This document shows positions 23,683 through 35,684 of a stretch of DNA of 64,000 bases, piece by piece. A model generated the notes under the pieces. The model was not told the DNA's origin and made no database searches. It saw only the letters and a list, made by a program, of their open reading frames with translations. A program made the translations under genes and the position numbers. Origin of the DNA: Burhinus oedicnemus. Lineage: Eukaryota; Chordata; Aves; Charadriiformes; Burhinidae. How positions within the stretch are numbered: the first letter of the stretch is position 1; every line of letters begins with the position of its first letter. Location of the stretch: the NCBI GenBank assembly GCA_008921705.1, contig VFFE01007638.1:3223397-3287396 (forward strand). Reading direction: 5' to 3'.

Positions 23683-23847
23683 GGTGGGGGAAGAAGAAAG
23701 TTCAGAGTGATGGCGTTTTTCTTCCCAAGTAACCATTATGTGTGATGGAGCCCTGCTTTCCTGGAGATGGCTGAACACCTGCCTGCCGATGGGAAGCAGT
23801 GAATGAATTCCTTATTGTGCTTTGTGCGCGTTGCTTTTGCTTTACCT

Positions 23848-23853
23848 ATTAAA
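23848..23853 (+). terminator. Polyadenylation signal of ERVL LTR
   Basis: ATTAAA about 170 bp downstream of the TATA box, as expected for the R region of an LTR. Confidence 0.6.
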
Positions 23854-23901
23854 CTGTCTTTTTCTTAACCCACAAGTTTTCTGACTTACTTTTCTGATTC
23901 C

Positions 23902-23921
23902 NNNNNNNNNNNNNNNNNNNN
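23902..23921. other. Assembly gap (20 N)
   Basis: Twenty undetermined bases. They replace the last part of the LTR's U5, which in related LTRs is a C/G-run-rich segment that is hard to sequence. The true length is unknown. Confidence 0.95.
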
Positions 23922-24614
23922 AGATGAATGGAGAAACATTGGGGAGGGAAACACGGGAGAAAAGTAGAGAACAGTGAACACAGCAGGGGACTGGACCTTG
24001 AAGAAAGGAGGTGCCGTGAAAACAAATGAGAAAAGGCACAATGGAAGAGGAAGGGGAATGATTTAGGTTGGTTGAAGCAGTGCAAAACAGTCAGAAAGAT
24101 GTGGCTTTTCTTACTAAGCAGAGTCTTCAGGGGACACAAAGCCTTCTAGGTGGCTCTCTGTCCCCTGTTTTTCAGGTACACCTGTGGGAAAGAAGGAGAA
24201 AACAGGACAGAAGAAAGGAGAGAGCAGGACAGAACTCATGCTCCTCTTTCTGATTGTTGGCTTTCACAGTTGCAGGTTGTACGCAAAATTACTCATACCA
24301 TCCCAGCACTCATTCAAAATTCTGCCCCAGCTGAAATTCTGCCCTAGCTGCCATAGTATCCAAGAGGGACGTGTAGAAGTGAAGTTGAAGTCAGGGTCCT
24401 CCTTGTTCTAGCTATATCAGCTATTCTGAGTAGATAATAACTGGTTGTGTCATTTATCTTATCCCTCCAAAACATATTCTGTTCCTTTACTTCCAATGGC
24501 AGAAGCAACTCTTTTATGTATTCTTTGTTAGCTTTTAGTAAAAATAAAACATATCAAGATCATCTACAGAATAAAAGCTGGGATGTCAAAGTAATTTTCA
24601 TGCATTTTTTTCAG
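23922..24614. other. Unassigned DNA after the gap
   Basis: No retroviral or repeat sequence recognised. Purine-rich for the first 150 bp. Confidence 0.45.
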
Positions 24615-24646
24615 GCCAGGCTGATCCTCTACCATTCTGGTTACAT
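24615..24646 (+). other. Very small candidate exon (32 bp)
   Basis: A strong acceptor (GCATTTTTTTCAG) and a GTAAGA donor bracket 32 bp. With phase 1 entry it reads QADPLPFWLH and leaves in phase 0. It joins in phase to the exon at 16642 (phase 1 exit) and to the candidate at 30027 (phase 0 entry). So short an interval could easily be chance. Confidence 0.2.
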
Positions 24647-27600
24647 GTAAGAACAGCTATAGCTATGAATTCGTGACTGAGTTTTTGTTTGAGTTATGAG
24701 TCTTGATCTTTCAGTAATGCAAAATTCTTACTTACAGATGCTTGTTCGCTTTATGTAGCATCTCCAGATTGTGGAAACATCACAATAGATTTAATCTACA
24801 AGCTTTCTGGCTAATCGTATGCAGAACACTATTTGTGTGAATTTAACTATATTTTCAAAAGGACTATAGGGCTGAGGAGCCAATCCCCTAAAACAACATT
24901 ATGAGGAGCAATTCTGTGTTCTCTCTGGCTTCATTACACCCATAGGCTTAGCAATAACATCACCCTGATTAGTTTGATTCTGCATGATGCCAGGATTTTA
25001 GTCCACTCCATGCAGACACAGTCCCACTGTTAGTACTTGTTACAGCCACATAGGGAAACTGGATTTAATAGTTTGTGGCCATATTCAGAGAACATGTAAA
25101 CAAACACAATTGCACTAGTTTCATTGGACCCAAGACAACCTAGTCAGGAGTTCACAATCTCCAAATTTTCACTCTAAGGTAGCAGCAGACTGAAGGGAAC
25201 CCAAATGGCAGGGTAAAACTGAGTTTTTGAGCTGAGGTATGGGTTACCTATGGCTTTCAAACCATGTGTAGTCATTAGCAGGTCGAGCACAGCTACTGTA
25301 TTGTAGACATTCTCTTGTCTGGCTAGTGGGAAGAGGAATAAACTGGATCTCTGTTGTGGGAGGAAAAAACCCATCAGGAGCTACTTAGACTGATACTGCC
25401 AGACTATCCTGCAATGCGTGGCAATGCTGAGAGAGAACAGTGGGACTCCCTGGGAGCCTGGTATCTCCCGTACATGCAATGCCCCCTGTAACTTTCCTCT
25501 TGGATCTCTGTGAAGTGTGCTATGTGTCCTGCTGATTTTGCCCAAAGGGACGTGAATACATGTGGGTTGGAGCACCGTGAAGACTGTCCCCTCTTCTTCT
25601 AGCTCAGATGGGCAAATGTAAAACTCCTTTGTGTCGCTGGAAAGGCTCTCACTGACTTCAGTGTTTACTTTGCTGGGGCTGTGAGTCAGAATGACACACA
25701 GGTGGTGGGGATTTACTTATCCCTTGAATGTTTCCTGTCTATTTTAAGCAATTATACTTATCTGGTTCAAATGAGTTTAGGAAACTCAGCACGCAGTTTA
25801 CAACTAATTCAGGAGGAAACATGCAAGAGAAACTCCCCGATGATCTGCTTGTATATAAATATAGCCTTAATAAACCACAGTTTTGTTGCTGTTAATAACA
25901 TGCTGCTGATGGAAAAAAGGAAAGGTATAAATTAATTATCCCCTCCCTTTGTTTTGTGCTTTTCTTACTGGAGGCTGCTGGAGTGAGACAATTCTACCTA
26001 AAAAGCTATGCCTCTGTAATGCAATCTGTTATGGACAGCAAGTTTTAAGGCATATTTGAGGCAGTATGAGAAGGTGAAGAAAGCCATATCCAGTAAGCTC
26101 TCCTAACATTAATAGAAGGGATGTGTATTCTGTTGAAGAATGAAAAAAAAGAAAATAATCAAGTTTACACCTATTTTGTTCTCCTGATTGATGAGTCTAG
26201 GAGCCAAAAAAAGCAACACTTTTAGGCAGAGTTAATAGTCTTTCTTAGATCAAGTGCTGGAGAAAATGAACAAATGACTGCCTTGAAATTCAGACAGAAA
26301 GCCCCAGAAGTATACTGAGCAGTCAAGGCAAGTAAGAAGTCATGGAGTCTCATAGCATTCTTCATTATTTGTATGAAGTGCAGAGCTCAGTAAGAAAGGA
26401 ATTTTGAGCCTCTACAAATCTTGAAAACACCATTTTATAGACTTGAAAGAGGTGGCAAAAAAAAAAAAAAAAGACAGAGAACCTTTTTTCCTATTCTCTT
26501 CCCTAATGCATGACAACGACGAACATGTCCTTTCATTTCACAATACCTTCCTTTAGCAACAGTTTTGTTTCCTGTAAATCTCCAGGTACTTTGTGCTGCT
26601 CTCTGATTTCCTGAACAAAGACACTCCTGCAGTTCTTTCTGTTTGTGCTGCTGTAACTAATGAGTTCTCAGAGGTACGTTAACCTAAATAGCTTTATAAA
26701 TGAGAGGTGTTAAAGGGGGTCTCTTGGTTAGTGCAGAGGACTTGGGAGTATGCATAAGGAGCCTTCTTCTCTCTTCTCTCTCTTCTTCTTGCATGGAATT
26801 TGTTATACTAGCACTTTTTCAGGGAAAAGGGAGCTACCATTCCCATTTGGTGCTGAGCCTAAACTTGATCGGACAATGTCATCTTTCCTTACTGAGAAGC
26901 ACAGTACTCCAAGGTATCATATATGTCCAAAAGAATAAAAGTCTTTTAGCTCTATTCCTGTTTTCCTTCATGAGTTGATTAGTGCCGGGGGGCATCATCT
27001 ACTCAAACAGTAAAAACGGACAGAACTGATCATTATAGGGATACAAGAAGGCACCTTAGCATGAATAATGTTAATTTTAATTAGCACTTGTTTAGTCCCA
27101 AGACAAAGAAAACCACAAACAAACAAACAAAAAAATTCATGTGCAAGTTGCCGTGCTAAAGACAGAGAAACCATTCAACCAGGAGTTGTGGTGCAGTGAG
27201 TAGACTGAGATTTGTACTCCTTGTTAATATCTGACTACTATGAAGCAAGGAAGCGAGAGAGAGTTTCTCAGGCAAGATAGAGATGCAGCTAGGTGGCACA
27301 ACATGGCAGCTTTCTCCCTATGGAAGGGTGTTACTCTATTATTTTGCCTCCTTTAACCGGTGGCAGATAATATGAGGGAGAGAATGCAACTGTTTACAGC
27401 TTGCCTAGCAATCATCCATCATCTTTGTATGGTGATAATTGAGAGGGAAAACAAAAATAGTTAAAGTACTTCAAATGGCATCATTGGATAAGGCTTGATA
27501 TAAAAGCTACTGCAGGTGTGAGACTTATTTTTTCAGCCCTTTTCTCCATGAAGCAAATCATTGGCTAACTGCTGAAAAACCATTAGTGCTGTGGGATGAC

Positions 27601-28207
27601 ATTTTGTGTTCATTTTGTTCAGTAGCAATGATTTTTATAAATTACTGTGACTCTACACATAAGGCCCCCTATTACAAAATACCACCCCAATGCTTCTTCC
27701 ATTGTGGCTGATAGAAAAGCTCTTATTGGTTTTAACAGGAACTCTATAAAGCCCTGTGATTGTAGTGGGGAGTCAGGAATAATTTTTGCCACCTACTGAT
27801 CAACCAATAGTCTCTGGTGTTTTTTCTTTCAGTTTGGAATAAGGAAACACAGAAGACTTTCTTTTTAAGATAATTTGACTGCAAGACTGCTGACTGAGAT
27901 TAAGCTGTGTGGAGTGCTTTATGGTGTTCTTATTCGATACACTATAATAGTAATAATAAGACTTACTTGTAATTTCTGCACTCATTAAGGTCTTTGAAGA
28001 AGGATGGAAAATTAGTGACATCTTTATGACTTTTTGAGCAAGCTTATTAAAAATGTTTATAAATAATGTTGAACTTTGAGGAAGAATTCTCTCAGGGTGT
28101 TTAAGAGAACATTTAAGGTTACCATTAAAATTACTTTATTTCAATTGTCTGAAGTTCCATAGTTATTCCATAAAGACTTTGAATTCAGCACATAACCTAC
28201 CTTCTTT
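24647..28207. other. Unassigned AT-rich DNA
   Basis: No named repeat. An A homopolymer lies near 26458-26473 and a short CAAA run near 27117-27132. Frames of up to 92 codons (26700-26978) lack motifs. Confidence 0.5.
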
Positions 28208-28264
28208 AAAAAAAACAAACCAAAACAAAAAACAAACCAAACAACAAACAAACAAAAAAAAAAC
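28208..28264. repeat. A/C-rich (CAAA/CCAAA) low-complexity tract
   Basis: Degenerate CAAA, CCAAA and A-run units over about 57 bp. Confidence 0.85.
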
Positions 28265-28469
28265 AGCACCAGAAAAAAATTATCAAGCTAATCCAATAGT
28301 TTCCCACGTGGCCTTTTTCCTTTCAAAAATATATTACTGACTCACAAAAACTCATTGTATGGCCAAAAAAGATCTTTGTAAAAGTTAGCCTGTCTCAGTG
28401 CGTAACAGTTGAGTAAGGAGGAGAAATGGTAGGGAAGCACAGAAGTATTGAGAGGGGGGACAGAGGTGT

Positions 28470-28911
28470 ATAAATGATCAGAGGGATGGAACACCTCTGC
28501 TATGAGGACAGGCTGAGAGAGTTGGGGTTGTTCAGCCTGGAGAAGAGAAGGCTCCGGGGAGACCTTATAGCAGCCTTCCAGAACTTAAAGGAGGTTTATG
28601 AGAAAGATGGGGACAAACTTTTTAGCAGGGCCTGTTGTGATAGGATGAAGGGCAACGGTTTTAAACTAAAGTAGGGTAGATTTATACTAGATATAAGGAA
28701 GAAATTTTTTACAATGACAGTGGTGAAACACCAGCACAGGCTGCCCAGAGAGGTGGTAGATGCCCCATCCCTGGAAACATTCAAGGTCGGGTTGGATGAG
28801 GCTCTGAGCAACCTGATGTAGTTGAAGATGTCCCCGCTCATTGCAAGGGGGCTGGACTAGATGACCTTTAAAGGTTCCTTCCAATCCAAACTATTCTATG
28901 ATTCTATGATT
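28470..28911 (+). mobile_element. CR1 retrotransposon 3' end
   Basis: About 440 bp of CR1, 5'-truncated in ORF2 at ATGATCAGAGGGATGGAACA and ending in ATTCTATGATTCTATGATT. The first frame (28474-28674) gives [20 protein letters not shown] and EKRRLRGDLIAAFQNLK, then stops after GNGFKLK at a TAG (AAGTAGGG). The C-terminal part continues in the same region with substitutions. The word ATAAATG occurs at both ends (28470-28476 and 28913-28919), a possible short target duplication or microhomology. Very similar to the element at 4377-4960. Confidence 0.95.
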
Positions 28912-30026
28912 AATAAATGGTTCATGGGCATCCCCTGATTGTATATTATCTGTATGTTGCCTTGGCTCTTCTATTCACAGGTGTTTCTACTTCCTGAAAG
29001 TCTGCCAAGTGTATAACTCATATTTTTAAGGAACACAGCTTTGGTTAAGCATTGTAGGATCACAAGAACATACTGATCCAACGAGCTTGGACTGGCAGTC
29101 CCTCTCCCCTGTCTCACCTGTGAGAGTGGCAGTGGCACGTGCTCTCTAAGGGGAGCACAAGATCCTGCCTGTTGTCTGCAGTGTCTCCCTGCAGAGATAT
29201 AAGAATAAAGAGAAGAATCTGAGAAGAAATGTAAACCTGTGCTACACTTTTCGTGCTTGGTTTTCAGGTTGGCCTCAAAAGATGGTTCAAAGCATCCTGC
29301 CCATGTGTTACTTAGTGGGGAAGAAGTGGCAACATATTTTGAAAATTTTTTCAATCTTTCAGAAAGTGCAAGAGAGTAAAAAGTCAAAACTTCTTAATTT
29401 TTGCAATTTGCAGGGAGATTTTTGTCACCTAGACCTGCACACAGTCCATGGCTGCAAATGCCTGTGTTTATCATTACTAGTAGTGGATCTGATACAGTAC
29501 TGTAATCAAATGAAGTTAAGCCATGAGATTGAGTAGTATTTAGGAAAATTTACACGTATGCAAATAAAGGTCCATTTTCTAGACAGTCCCCTTGAAAGAT
29601 TCATCTTCCCTTTTCCAGAAACATCCTGTTATATCTCTGAGTAGCCCTTAGGTCACTTCTAGCTGTACAGTTCTGCATTAGTAACTGACAAACAGAGCAC
29701 TGGAATACAAATAAAATTAAAACCTCACAAGTGAGTGAGTTAGGAACATGAGGCCCCACAGTTGTTTTATGGAAAATGAAAAGGGAGCACGTTCTTTAAA
29801 AAAACTCTGCAGAAGAAGCATCTCTTTCCCCCTATTGCCAGTTGAACAATATTGAGCTCAGTTACTTGTGGATGAACTGGTTTGTAACACTCAGAAACAC
29901 TTTTAATCTTGTTTTAAAACCCTTAAGTGGGAAGTAATTTAACATACAACTTGGCAGTAGTTAATCCACTGATTAATTACTCAGTTACATTTATTTCATA
30001 TTGATTTTTTTTTTTCCCTTCTTCAG
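28912..30026. other. Unassigned DNA
   Basis: A 138-codon minus-strand frame at 28971-29387 covers a stretch of raised GC (about 29060-29200). It has no recognisable motif and no clear splice edges. No gene is called. Confidence 0.45.
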
Positions 30027-30060
30027 TTTCCAAGTATTTCCTATCATCTTCCAGAGACGG
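30027..30060 (+). other. Very small candidate exon (34 bp)
   Basis: An excellent acceptor (long T/C tract ending CCCTTCTTCAG) and donor (ACGG/GTAAGC) bracket 34 bp that reads FPSISYHLPET in phase 0. It exits in phase 1, which matches the candidate at 33080. Splice signals are strong but the length is unusual. Confidence 0.25.
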
Positions 30061-31055
30061 GTAAGCCAGTTTGGACAAAACAGAAACTGCTGTCAAGTCC
30101 AACTTCAACTTTACAGTTCTCCAAGGAGAATCAGAGTCCTTTAAGACTGGGAAAAAGTTTAGGAAATGCTATAATACTACTTATTTTTCACTCTGTGTAC
30201 ACTTCGTGGTTCTGATATTTGAACATTAGATTAAAAATAATATTGCTGAAATATATTCTTGCCAAAAATACTCATCAGTTCTACTTATTCCACTTATTCC
30301 ATAGTAGATTGTGATCAGCAAAACTGATTACATGTTTTATAAAAATGGTATTCAGATTAAAAAGTCTTTTTTTTATTTGTGTGAACACATCCCTTTTTAA
30401 AATTCTCTATTCAGTTGAAAACTTATTTGGAATTTTTATATATATGATACATTGGTGATGAAAACCACTGTGATACAGTTGCAGCCATCTGATCTTATAC
30501 TTGGCTTGCAGAAATCTACTTATTGATTAAAATCAAATCGAATTCTGAAATGCATTTTTCTTGGAGCCATAGCTCTTTTCATTTGGTTACTATGTAAGTG
30601 ACTATCAAACTGTCATTAATTTTACCTCCAAAATAATTCATAGAATCAGTATAAGTGTGCCTGAGTAACTGCGCATATGTCTTGGAAAGCAGCCATTCCC
30701 AGGAAAAGGAACATATTAGACAATATGCAAAGTTTATTTGCAGTCAGTTATAAGCTTTTTAAGAAGGCTAGTGAAAAGATTTTTGGGCTGAAAATCTGCT
30801 CACTTTCTTTACAGTCACTAGTGATTTATTCCACCTGAACGCAACATGCTGCACTGGAAAAAAATATTCCTGTAGTTCAGTGTCTTTAGTTAACTGAACC
30901 TTATAATCTCACCTGTAGCTGAACTTTAAGCCTCCTGTGCCACGGTTCTGTTTAGTGTCATATTACCATAACCACATTAGTTTCTGACCAGGTATTCAGG
31001 TTTTCCAGCATAGGAAAGGAAAGCAAAAGCTGGCCAAAATTGTGAAAAATGCATT
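30061..31055. other. Unassigned AT-rich DNA
   Basis: Contains AATAAA motifs on the minus strand near 30730 and 30823, which could serve the minus-strand exon candidate just upstream (31056-31187) if that is a last exon. Nothing else is recognised. Confidence 0.4.
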
Positions 31056-31187
31056 TCAACCACCACCGTGATAGTGATGCTGAACAACATGCATCTCCCG
31101 GGGCCTTTTGCCAGGCGAAGGAGATGGCTGCGATACTGCACTTCGTGTGTCCACAAGGACTGGTGTTATGCCAGGTAGCCCTCTAAA
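31056..31187 (-). other. Candidate minus-strand coding exon, 43 codons plus stop
   Basis: On the minus strand a T-rich acceptor (TTATTTTTGTCTCAG) is followed by an open frame entering in phase 0: FRGLPGITPVLVDTRSAVSQ, then PSPSPGKRPREMHVVQHHYH, three Gly and a stop. It contains several CpGs in an otherwise CpG-poor region, and the peptide is Pro/Ser/His rich, like a disordered protein tail. The only internal donor is a weak GTGGTG at 31068, so it may be a terminal exon. The family is not recognised. It lies on the same strand as the candidate at 6075-6293, 25 kb away. Confidence 0.35.
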
Positions 31188-33079
31188 CTGAGACAAAAAT
31201 AAATCCCCAAATTTCTTTACAATAAAATGCTTTAACTGAAAGGGTGCCTCATAGCGAGTATTAGCAAGCAATGTTCTGTAGCGTTCTTATCAGTATCTCA
31301 TCAGAGAGATCGGCTCAGGAATACCAGTGAAGCACAGCCTGGAGGCCTTCACTCTTGCTGTCTGTTGTCTTCAAGACTGATAAAGACAAAACTCCAGAGT
31401 ATGCCAAGTCAGCCTTTGGATCCTTCTGTGATTTATTCTGGAATTAAACAATGCTACTGTTAATTAAAAAGGGTTGATATTCCGTTCTTCAGTGCGTTGT
31501 CTTTTAGTGAAATACCCTTCAAGGTCTTTGTGCTGAATAAGCTAGTTACACGATAAGGGTCTGTTTCTATGAATTATTTAGTGAAGATGTTACTTTTTGA
31601 CTCAGAAGGAGGAAGTGCAAAAAACATGTCATCAGCTAAATGACATGTATTTTAGAAAAAACTGACAGTTCATGTAATGTCAGTCAAAACAGCTCTCAAA
31701 CTCCAGCTACCCTCTCAGAGCAAAAATTAACTAGATTCAGCTTTCTAAGATGCAGCTTTCTGTAACTTCTTTTGTAACCAAATTAAAATTTCATGATGGG
31801 TGTGAAATTACCTCATGCCACCAGAACACCTATAAAATAAAAATAATCTAAAGCAAACCTCACAATGGATCTCATTTGGCAAAGTAGTTATTGGGTTTTG
31901 TGTCACTGTCAGTGAAACTACCTTTTACAAGTGATGGAAAACCTTAAAGCATTGAGGCTTAGAAAAGCAAATATAAACCTAGAAGGATCAGCAAGGAACA
32001 TAATCATTTTATGTTTTGTATTATAAGTTGATTTTTGAGGGGAAGGGAGGGGAATGCAAGGCAAGGCAAGGCAAGGCAAGAAGTAAGAGATGATCTTCAA
32101 GTGTATGGTAAGTTCTTGCTCTCTTTTCTTCTCATGTTTTCCCTTCCTATGTCCTTGGTTCTTCCTTTTGTAAATACATACATTAAACAGGGAAAACGAA
32201 GCCACATTCCTACCTTCAGACTAGGGTACCAAAATCATATTTTGCTCATCCTCTCAGGGACTGCTGGATTATTTTAAATGCAATGGAATAGGTTAAAAAA
32301 AGCCCTAGTGACTAGTGCAGTGACAGGCAGTTAGAATGATGAAAAGTTGTGTCCAACTATGTGTTTTTGTCAAAATTTATTTGTGTTAAATAAACACCAT
32401 CCAATAGAGTCCACTTCAGCTCGAGATAGTGGGTAGATGTCTCTAAGAACAATACATGGGTTTAAATCTTCTGATTTAAAAAGTGGAAGTGAACTTGAAT
32501 ACTCTGAGTCCTGCACAAGCACGTTATTCACATTCACATCCTGAATAAAAAGAGACTACTACATTATCTGGTTTTAGTAAAATCATGTTTCTAAATAGAA
32601 ACCCATTTGTATTTTTCCAGTCAGGGTTGATTTGTAAAACACTTTCTTTGGCAGATTTAATATTCGTGCTTGGGAACATGTGCAGCTGTAATTAGAATTA
32701 TGGTGGAAGTGTAATGCATTACTCTTGCCACAACTGTTGAAACGATTGTAAATTACAAAACCATGTACAGTGTTGCTACAAACATTCCGGCACGCATTTA
32801 AGTCTTCTGCTTTGCTGAATATGGACTAACACCAGAATTTTATGTATCAATTTTAAAAATTTAATCATAAGTGTCCAAAGCTAATTGAAAAAATCCCGTT
32901 ACACTTAGATTCAGTATGAAAGGAATGTAAAATAGAGTAAGCATAGATCTGAATGATTAAATATGGAGTTCAGTTCTCTGTAATTAGTAACAAATAAGGG
33001 AAGATTTATTTACATGCTTATGCTTCTATAAATCTAAAAATTATTACTTTGCTGCTAATTTCTTAAATGTTTCTTCTAG
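31188..33079. other. Unassigned AT-rich DNA with a pentanucleotide repeat
   Basis: Apart from the GCAAG repeat at 32056-32080, no gene or mobile element is recognised. Confidence 0.5.
32056..32080. repeat. (GCAAG)5 microsatellite
   Basis: Five perfect tandem copies of GCAAG, followed by the imperfect unit AAGTAAG. Confidence 0.9.
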
Positions 33080-33142
33080 CTAGATCACTTCATTTAACAT
33101 GTGATTTAAGTACTGCTGAAAATACTGACATATTGACTCCAA
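33080..33142 (+). CDS. Candidate small coding exon, phase 1-1
   Basis: A 63-bp segment between TTTCTTCTAG and a consensus GTAAGT donor. Only one frame is usable: phase 1 in and out, reading RSLHLTCDLSTAENTDILTP. The phase matches the 30027 candidate before it and the 40883 candidate after it. The Cys in LTCDLS recalls an Ig-like beta strand, but no paired Cys or Trp is visible, so I make no domain call. Confidence 0.35.
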
Positions 33143-35649
33143 GTAAGTCATGTTTTCCTTTTCTTAGTCTGAAAAGTTAACATCTGAAGCATAATATATT
33201 TGCAAAACTCTAGTCAAATTATTGAGATTAGATACTGTATTTATTTTAGGTGAAGAATCTGTTTTAACTTCAGTAGAATAAAGGCATGAATTTATGCATT
33301 ATGATTATGTGTGTGACGGTTTAATCAGGAGTTGTCTTGAAACATTAAGTTAATGAACAGAATTTACTTCAACATGGCTCAGGTAAAATCCCTATTCATC
33401 TCAAAATTAAGGTTATGAATCTACAAATATGAGAACTTTGTAAAAAGATAATCACCACACTGCTTTGCAGATAAACAAATTAAGTTTGGCAGGTGGCAGT
33501 AGGTGACATTATTACGCATAACCTGCAAGCAAATCCTCAGAGCTGGGAGAAGACATTGTCCCATGAGTTTTATGTGAAGTTACACTCCGGCTGAGACCAT
33601 AGCATTTGGAAAGGTGCTGTGTAAGCAGCAGGACAGTTTTCTCCCTTCTTTAAAATTTGAATAAATACTCAGAACTAAGAGTTTCCTTGCATACCAGGTG
33701 TTGTGTAATGGATGTATTCCTGGGGGGGAGACTGACTTCCTGTTCTTTGCAGTCCTCTTCGGTTTACGGCTGCTATGATACATGTGAGTGTGTGTGTGTT
33801 TGCATGCATGCATGCGCTTGTATGCGCTGACAAAATAAGTCAAGTTTAAAGTCTGTTCACACTATGTCCTTCATTTCTTCTCCACTGGAAATTCATATAC
33901 AAGTCCCTGGAACTCTACCACTCAGGAGTGAGGAAGGGTCACCATAAAAAGGGACTACTGACATTGAGAGAAGGGTGTACAGCATACAGGGAAAGCTAAT
34001 CCAATTAAACTTGTACAGTCAAAGTCTGTTGTAACAGACTAGGTGTGTGATTGATTCAACCTTTCTAGGGGAATTCTTCAGATTTATCAGGAAGCATATG
34101 TTCAACACCATTTTAATCTTCCAGCTAGCTAAATAAAGAGGTATCCTCCACAGTTTGTCCTTTGGTGATGTTTCCGTAAGTATTAAAATATCTTTGCAGA
34201 AAGCATATTTAAAGAATTTGTATACTGCTTTGGAAAAATATTTCAATAAGCTATTGTCAGAGCTGCGAATTCTGTCAGTGTGAAACTTATAAATTGCAGC
34301 CCATTGCAACCTAATGTATATCTTCATCCTACACTATCATAGTTATTCAGTAGCTTGCACTCAAAGCAGGAAAAGAAATGATGGTGGAGACTAAGAATGC
34401 ATTGAATATGTAGAAACTGATTAAACAATTACTCATGAGAATGGACTAAATATGTAGCTATCTGTTCCCTATAAAGCCAAAGGAGAAAGACATATCTAAC
34501 TTCCAAACATATGCTGGAAGAAAGAGATTTCAATAGAAGTCATTTAATAAAACTCTTATTAGTATTCCAAACGATAATGAGCTATGAGTTTGGGATTAAT
34601 TGCTATAAATACCTGGGAAGTTGGAAGTATTTTCAGTGGCCTACATTTCCAGTATTAACTGGGAACTGAGTAAGGAACATAGGTGAGACCACGACCACCA
34701 TTAATTGTCAGATGTTGCCATTTACCTTGAGGTATATACAGCAGCACCAACAGTTTGGACACCAAGAGCATGAGTCCTGGACTTTCTGTCAATATTGTCC
34801 TGTTTGCTACTGAATAAAGGCAGATTTCTGACCCTGAGGACAAATGGCATAGCACAACATATAAAATTTCTCTACTCCCAAAAAGGAGCTTTCTTCATAC
34901 TTTTATTGGGATCATTCATGGGCTTATTCTATACTTCAGACCCTTCCCAGACATTCTCCAGCTGGCATAGGCCAAACCATTCTGAATTTGCTGAAAGTTA
35001 AACAATATAAGTAAATGTGTGCCAGGACTCCAATCTATCCTGGTCCTGTTTAGTTTACTGGTTTAGACATATACATCGATCTGGTTTGGGGGAAGGAGTG
35101 ACAAACATTCCAGATTCTGATCTTGTTTACATAATTGTCAATAAATCCATTGAAGCTGTAAAGAAATCTTTAGAGTCACACAAACACTAGTGAGATCAGA
35201 ACTTGGCTTGCGGTGCTGGTTTCAAAGGCCTAGTCTGAAAGTCCTAAAGGACCCTTAGATAGAAGCTAGAGATGCAAGTAGCTCCACAGTGACAGCCGAG
35301 GAAGGAGGGGACTTTATTAAGGTCCAATTCATCTTGTGCTAATGTAGCTAGCAGAAAAGGGCCACATAAACAACGCGCTAGATAAGCCTACTTTTCCCTG
35401 CTTTATGTACAGCAAGTCAAGGCAAATAACTTAAATGTATCCTCCATGAAATGAATGTCTCCATGAGAATTTCTTTGTGGATGTAGTCTAAAGTCATTAA
35501 AGTAACAGAATTTTGTTCTAATGACTTATTATCAGCTCTAAGGTAGACAATTGCTCTGAACTTCATCTGCTGACTCCTGAAGCTATCATCTAGCTCCCAA
35601 ACTCTTAATTAGCAGCTATTATTACTGACTGTTATGTTATACACAAGCC
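33143..35649. other. Unassigned AT-rich DNA
   Basis: A TG and TGCA microsatellite lies at 33788-33815. A 102-codon minus-strand frame (34019-34327) has no motif. Confidence 0.5.
33788..33815. repeat. (TG)n followed by (TGCA)n
   Basis: A short TG run passes into TGCATGCATGCATGC. Confidence 0.85.
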
Positions 35650-35684
35650 TTTTTTGGTTGGTTGGTTGGTTGGTTTTGGTTTTG
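35650..35684. repeat. (TTGG)n microsatellite
   Basis: Four to five GGTT units with T-rich flanks. Confidence 0.85.

Larger units (their letters stand above)
23142..23901 (+). mobile_element. Avian ERVL-type LTR, split by CR1 and cut by assembly gap
   Basis: The start TGTCATGGTTTCAGTTGGGA and the text GGGACAGCTGACCCAAACTG followed by ACCATATGATGTCATGGTCA match the U3 region of long terminal repeats from bird endogenous ERVL-type retroviruses. The LTR is interrupted by a reverse CR1 at 23201-23497. It resumes as TTTGGGATGAAAATAGTGTT and runs through a TATA box, a polyadenylation signal and the beginning of U5 up to a run of Ns. The 3' end of the LTR is therefore not seen. No gag, pol or env frame lies on the left side. 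After the gap nothing retroviral is recognised, so it may be a solo LTR whose last part falls in the gap. Confidence 0.88.
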
